Shown piece by piece: positions 5,608 to 7,691 of a stretch of DNA of 7,691 bases; positions within the stretch are counted from its first letter, which is position 1; each line of letters opens with the position of its first letter. This DNA is from an uncultured Cellvibrio sp. GTDB taxonomy: Bacteria > Pseudomonadota > Gammaproteobacteria > Pseudomonadales > Cellvibrionaceae. The translations under genes and the position numbers were made by a program. The stretch spans positions 1-7,691 of the forward strand of contig CAMLRJ010000152.1 in assembly GCA_946482345.1 (NCBI GenBank), written 5' to 3'. Under the pieces are notes generated by a model. The model ran no database searches. It was not told where the DNA came from and saw nothing but the letters and a program-made list of their open reading frames with translations.

Positions 5608-7560
5608 CTATAACGATTGCAATAAAGTATCAAATAATTCACGCGCAACGCTGATCACACGTGCATTGGCTTGATACAGTTGTTCAAAGCGAATTAAATC
5701 TGCTGCCTCTTCATCCAGATTCACACCGGCATAACTATCGCGCAGCGCTTGTGTTTGTTCCAATAAACTTTTACTGGCTTCAGTATTAATTTTTGACAAA
5801 CTACTTTTGGTGCCGACATCTTCAACCAAACGCGCATAGTCCTGACCAAATGAAGCGCCACCATTTGCAATTGATTTTTTATGTTCCAGCGCAACCATTT
5901 CCAATGCATTACGGTTGTCGTTACTGGCATTGCTGTTGAAATCAATTAAAAATTTATCGCCTGCTTTGGGTTTTCCACTAATAGTCGCTTGCAGGCCGAT
6001 ATAACTTGAACGCGCAAAATCTTCACTGCTGCTATCACCGAATAATTGACTATTGCCCGGCACAGTACTGAAACTCATACCGGCTGCGAGAGTAACATCA
6101 ATTCGTCCACCCACTACCACCGCATCCTGTTCTTCCAAAATAGAAGCCGGATCATTAATTCCTGTTAAACGCACATTGGGATTACTCTGGCCATCATTAA
6201 TACTGATGTAATTGTTAATGGGTTGTATGGGCAATGATGCAGGTACAGATGAAAAAGCTTGTAACCGAAATTCCAAATCAACACCGGAAGATGCCACTAT
6301 TTTAACTTCTGCTTCACCGGTTATCGGATTGTGACCACTGGTTGCACGAATTCCCAAAGCTTGTAAATTTTCATTTGCATTAATGCGTTCAGCCAGATAA
6401 TTATTAAATGCAACTTCATTGGTATTGGGATCAGGCACTTCCATCGCCAAACTACTGCCAGTGTGTCGAATTAAATTTTCACCATTCAATGTAATTTGTA
6501 ATGGATAGGTAAAACCGGCAGGATCAATTTGAATATCCGTAATAGCTGCAGTGGTATAAGCATTGGCAGAAACACCTTTGAATGTATTCATGAGCGCTGC
6601 TGTTTGCGCAGCTGAATTACCGCTTTGTGTCACGATGTTTCGGGTTGTGATTGAACCTGTAGTTGCATCTCGTGAACTCAACATAAATTGTTCAGCAGGA
6701 TAACCATTGGTTTGCACAAAACCATTTACTGAAGAATCCGTTGCGACTGAAACACGACCTTCAGGTAAACCTAAACGTTGCCCTTGCCCAATAACACGAG
6801 TTTCACCTTTGTCACTGGAAAATAATTCATTGTCCACACCGGGAACAAACGTCTGCTCTCTGATGGCCGGAACCAAATGCACAGGATTCGCCGGATCAGA
6901 ATTATCCAAAATGTCATAGGTAGTTTCTGATGTGAAACGCACAATCAGTGGTGGTGTTAATTGGCCTGGAACAGAAAAGATTGGCAAGGGATCACCATTC
7001 ACATCATTCATGCTCAATACACGGCCAGGACTAATCACACCGTTTCCGGAGTTTTCGCTGACAGCCAGTGCACGCACAGGAACAGCAAACGCAAAATCTT
7101 CTGCGCGTGTAATTAAACTGCGAATATCGCGTGCGCCTGCACGGGTCGGCGTCAAAGTAAATTCATCACCACCCTGAAATGAACCACCGTGTAAATGCAA
7201 AGTAATTCCATCAAAACTGATATCGCGCGGATAAGCGCCGGTCAACATACCTTGCTCAACAATTTTGCCATCACTTTTTCGAGTGACCATAAAATTATTG
7301 GTATTGGGAATAATCTCAAACGCATAATCACTGGATTGCAACAAGGCTGTGTCTTCAATCGTCACACTGATCAAGCGATCATAAGGTGGTGGATTATCAC
7401 CGTGTACAACACGATCGAATGCCAAGGTTTCTTCGTTGTAATCTGAAAAAATCGACGCACCGTATTCGCCATCAAGATCCAAACCTCGTGATTGTTGGGT
7501 ATTGAATTGATCGGCAAATACTATCGCCAACCTTCCCAAATCATTCATGGAAGGACGCAA
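5608..7560 (-). CDS. flgK: Hook-filament junction protein FlgK, main C-terminal part
   Basis: FlgK (HAP1) forms the first ring between hook and filament. The open frame after the in-frame stop at 7605-7603 encodes 650 residues from a TTG at 7560; the first ATG is at 7548. It opens with MNDLGRLAIVFADQFNTQQSRGLDLDG, the conserved FlgK segment that normally follows GGKLGGL.DFR, so this is not the native start, and neither TTG nor ATG has a ribosome binding site. Local residues about 64-137 form a beta-rich module with SDGKIVEQG and a following Gly-Asp (GGDEFTLTP). The C-terminus (about 585-650) has the long coiled-coil-forming helices and ends DLIRFEQLYQANARVISVARELFDTLLQSL-like, the standard FlgK assembly motif. 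The TAG stop at 5610-5608 overlaps the flgL ribosome binding site. Codons and protein quality look normal after the stop, so the lesion is recent, or a sequencing error, or the two parts persist by some other means. Confidence 0.9.
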   Translation of the reverse strand: MRPSMNDLGRLAIVFADQFNTQQSRGLDLDGEYGASIFSDYNEETLAFDRVVHGDNPPPYDRLISVTIEDTALLQSSDYAFEIIPNTNNFMVTRKSDGKIVEQGMLTGAYPRDISFDGITLHLHGGSFQGGDEFTLTPTRAGARDIRSLITRAEDFAFAVPVRALAVSENSGNGVISPGRVLSMNDVNGDPLPIFSVPGQLTPPLIVRFTSETTYDILDNSDPANPVHLVPAIREQTFVPGVDNELFSSDKGETRVIGQGQRLGLPEGRVSVATDSSVNGFVQTNGYPAEQFMLSSRDATTGSITTRNIVTQSGNSAAQTAALMNTFKGVSANAYTTAAITDIQIDPAGFTYPLQITLNGENLIRHTGSSLAMEVPDPNTNEVAFNNYLAERINANENLQALGIRATSGHNPITGEAEVKIVASSGVDLEFRLQAFSSVPASLPIQPINNYISINDGQSNPNVRLTGINDPASILEEQDAVVVGGRIDVTLAAGMSFSTVPGNSQLFGDSSSEDFARSSYIGLQATISGKPKAGDKFLIDFNSNASNDNRNALEMVALEHKKSIANGGASFGQDYARLVEDVGTKSSLSKINTEASKSLLEQTQALRDSYAGVNLDEEAADLIRFEQLYQANARVISVARELFDTLLQSL

Positions 7561-7602
7561 TACAGTTTCACGGAAATCAACCAGACCACCGAGTTTTCCG
7601 CC

Positions 7603-7691
7603 TTAAATATGCGAGGTGATATCAAAAGTGGTTTGACCATTATTAATTAATACCCTGCCATCAATCGTCACTTCAAATGAACTCACTTGTG
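7603..7691 (-). pseudogene. flgK: Upstream part of flgK, ending at an in-frame TAA
   Basis: From the right edge the same reading frame as the main flgK part encodes 28 residues, QVSSFEVTIDGRVL and on to FDITSHI, followed by TAA at 7605-7603. After the stop the frame continues GGKLGGLVDFRETV and joins the 650-residue part without any shift. In intact FlgK proteins this place normally reads ITSQISGGKLGG, so the stop replaces a serine codon; TCA to TAA would be a single-base change. The N-terminal assembly core of FlgK lies outside the window. Either flgK is truly interrupted or base 7604 is an error. Confidence 0.8.

Noticed and set aside
7548..7560. TTG at 7560 or ATG at 7548 as the true start of flgK
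   Set aside because: No ribosome binding site precedes either, and the same frame encodes conserved FlgK sequence upstream through the window edge, so these are internal codons of an interrupted gene.

Overview
The window is a stretch of a flagellar gene cluster from a Gram-negative bacterium. It is probably a polar-flagellate gammaproteobacterium, because flgK-flgL leads into fliC-flaG and both sigma-28-like and sigma-54-like promoters are present, as in Pseudomonas and its relatives. A Cellvibrio/Saccharophagus-type organism would fit, but that is only an impression from the protein sequences. All real genes are on the minus strand, so transcription runs from high to low coordinates.

Layout in the direction of transcription. 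(1) 7691-5608: flgK (hook-filament junction protein 1), entering from outside the window and interrupted by an in-frame TAA at 7605-7603. The frame is open and FlgK-like on both sides of the stop. (2) 5596-3662: flgL (junction protein 2), translationally close-coupled to flgK and unusually long because of two repeated central modules. (3) 3563-3240: a small FliT-like export chaperone gene. (4) A sigma-28-type promoter at 3150-3124 and a structured leader, followed by fliC (flagellin, 3034-1286) and flaG (1224-826), with a stem-loop between these two genes and a strong intrinsic terminator at 755-721. (5) A 375-base gene-free stretch (451-825) that holds the terminator, AT-rich inverted repeats, a sigma-54-type promoter at 617-601 and a long leader. 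(6) 450-1: the first 150 codons of a second flagellin gene, running off the left edge.

How the genes work together. FlgK and FlgL form the junction between hook and filament. The FliT-like protein would handle one or more export substrates before secretion. FliC is the bulk filament subunit, FlaG influences filament length or assembly, and the second flagellin is a paralog with a near-identical assembly core. The promoter types suggest that the two flagellins are switched on at different tiers of the flagellar cascade. No mobile element, CRISPR array, tRNA or rRNA gene was seen, and no non-flagellar system. The points most worth following up are the flgK nonsense codon and the apparently different sigma control of the two flagellin genes.
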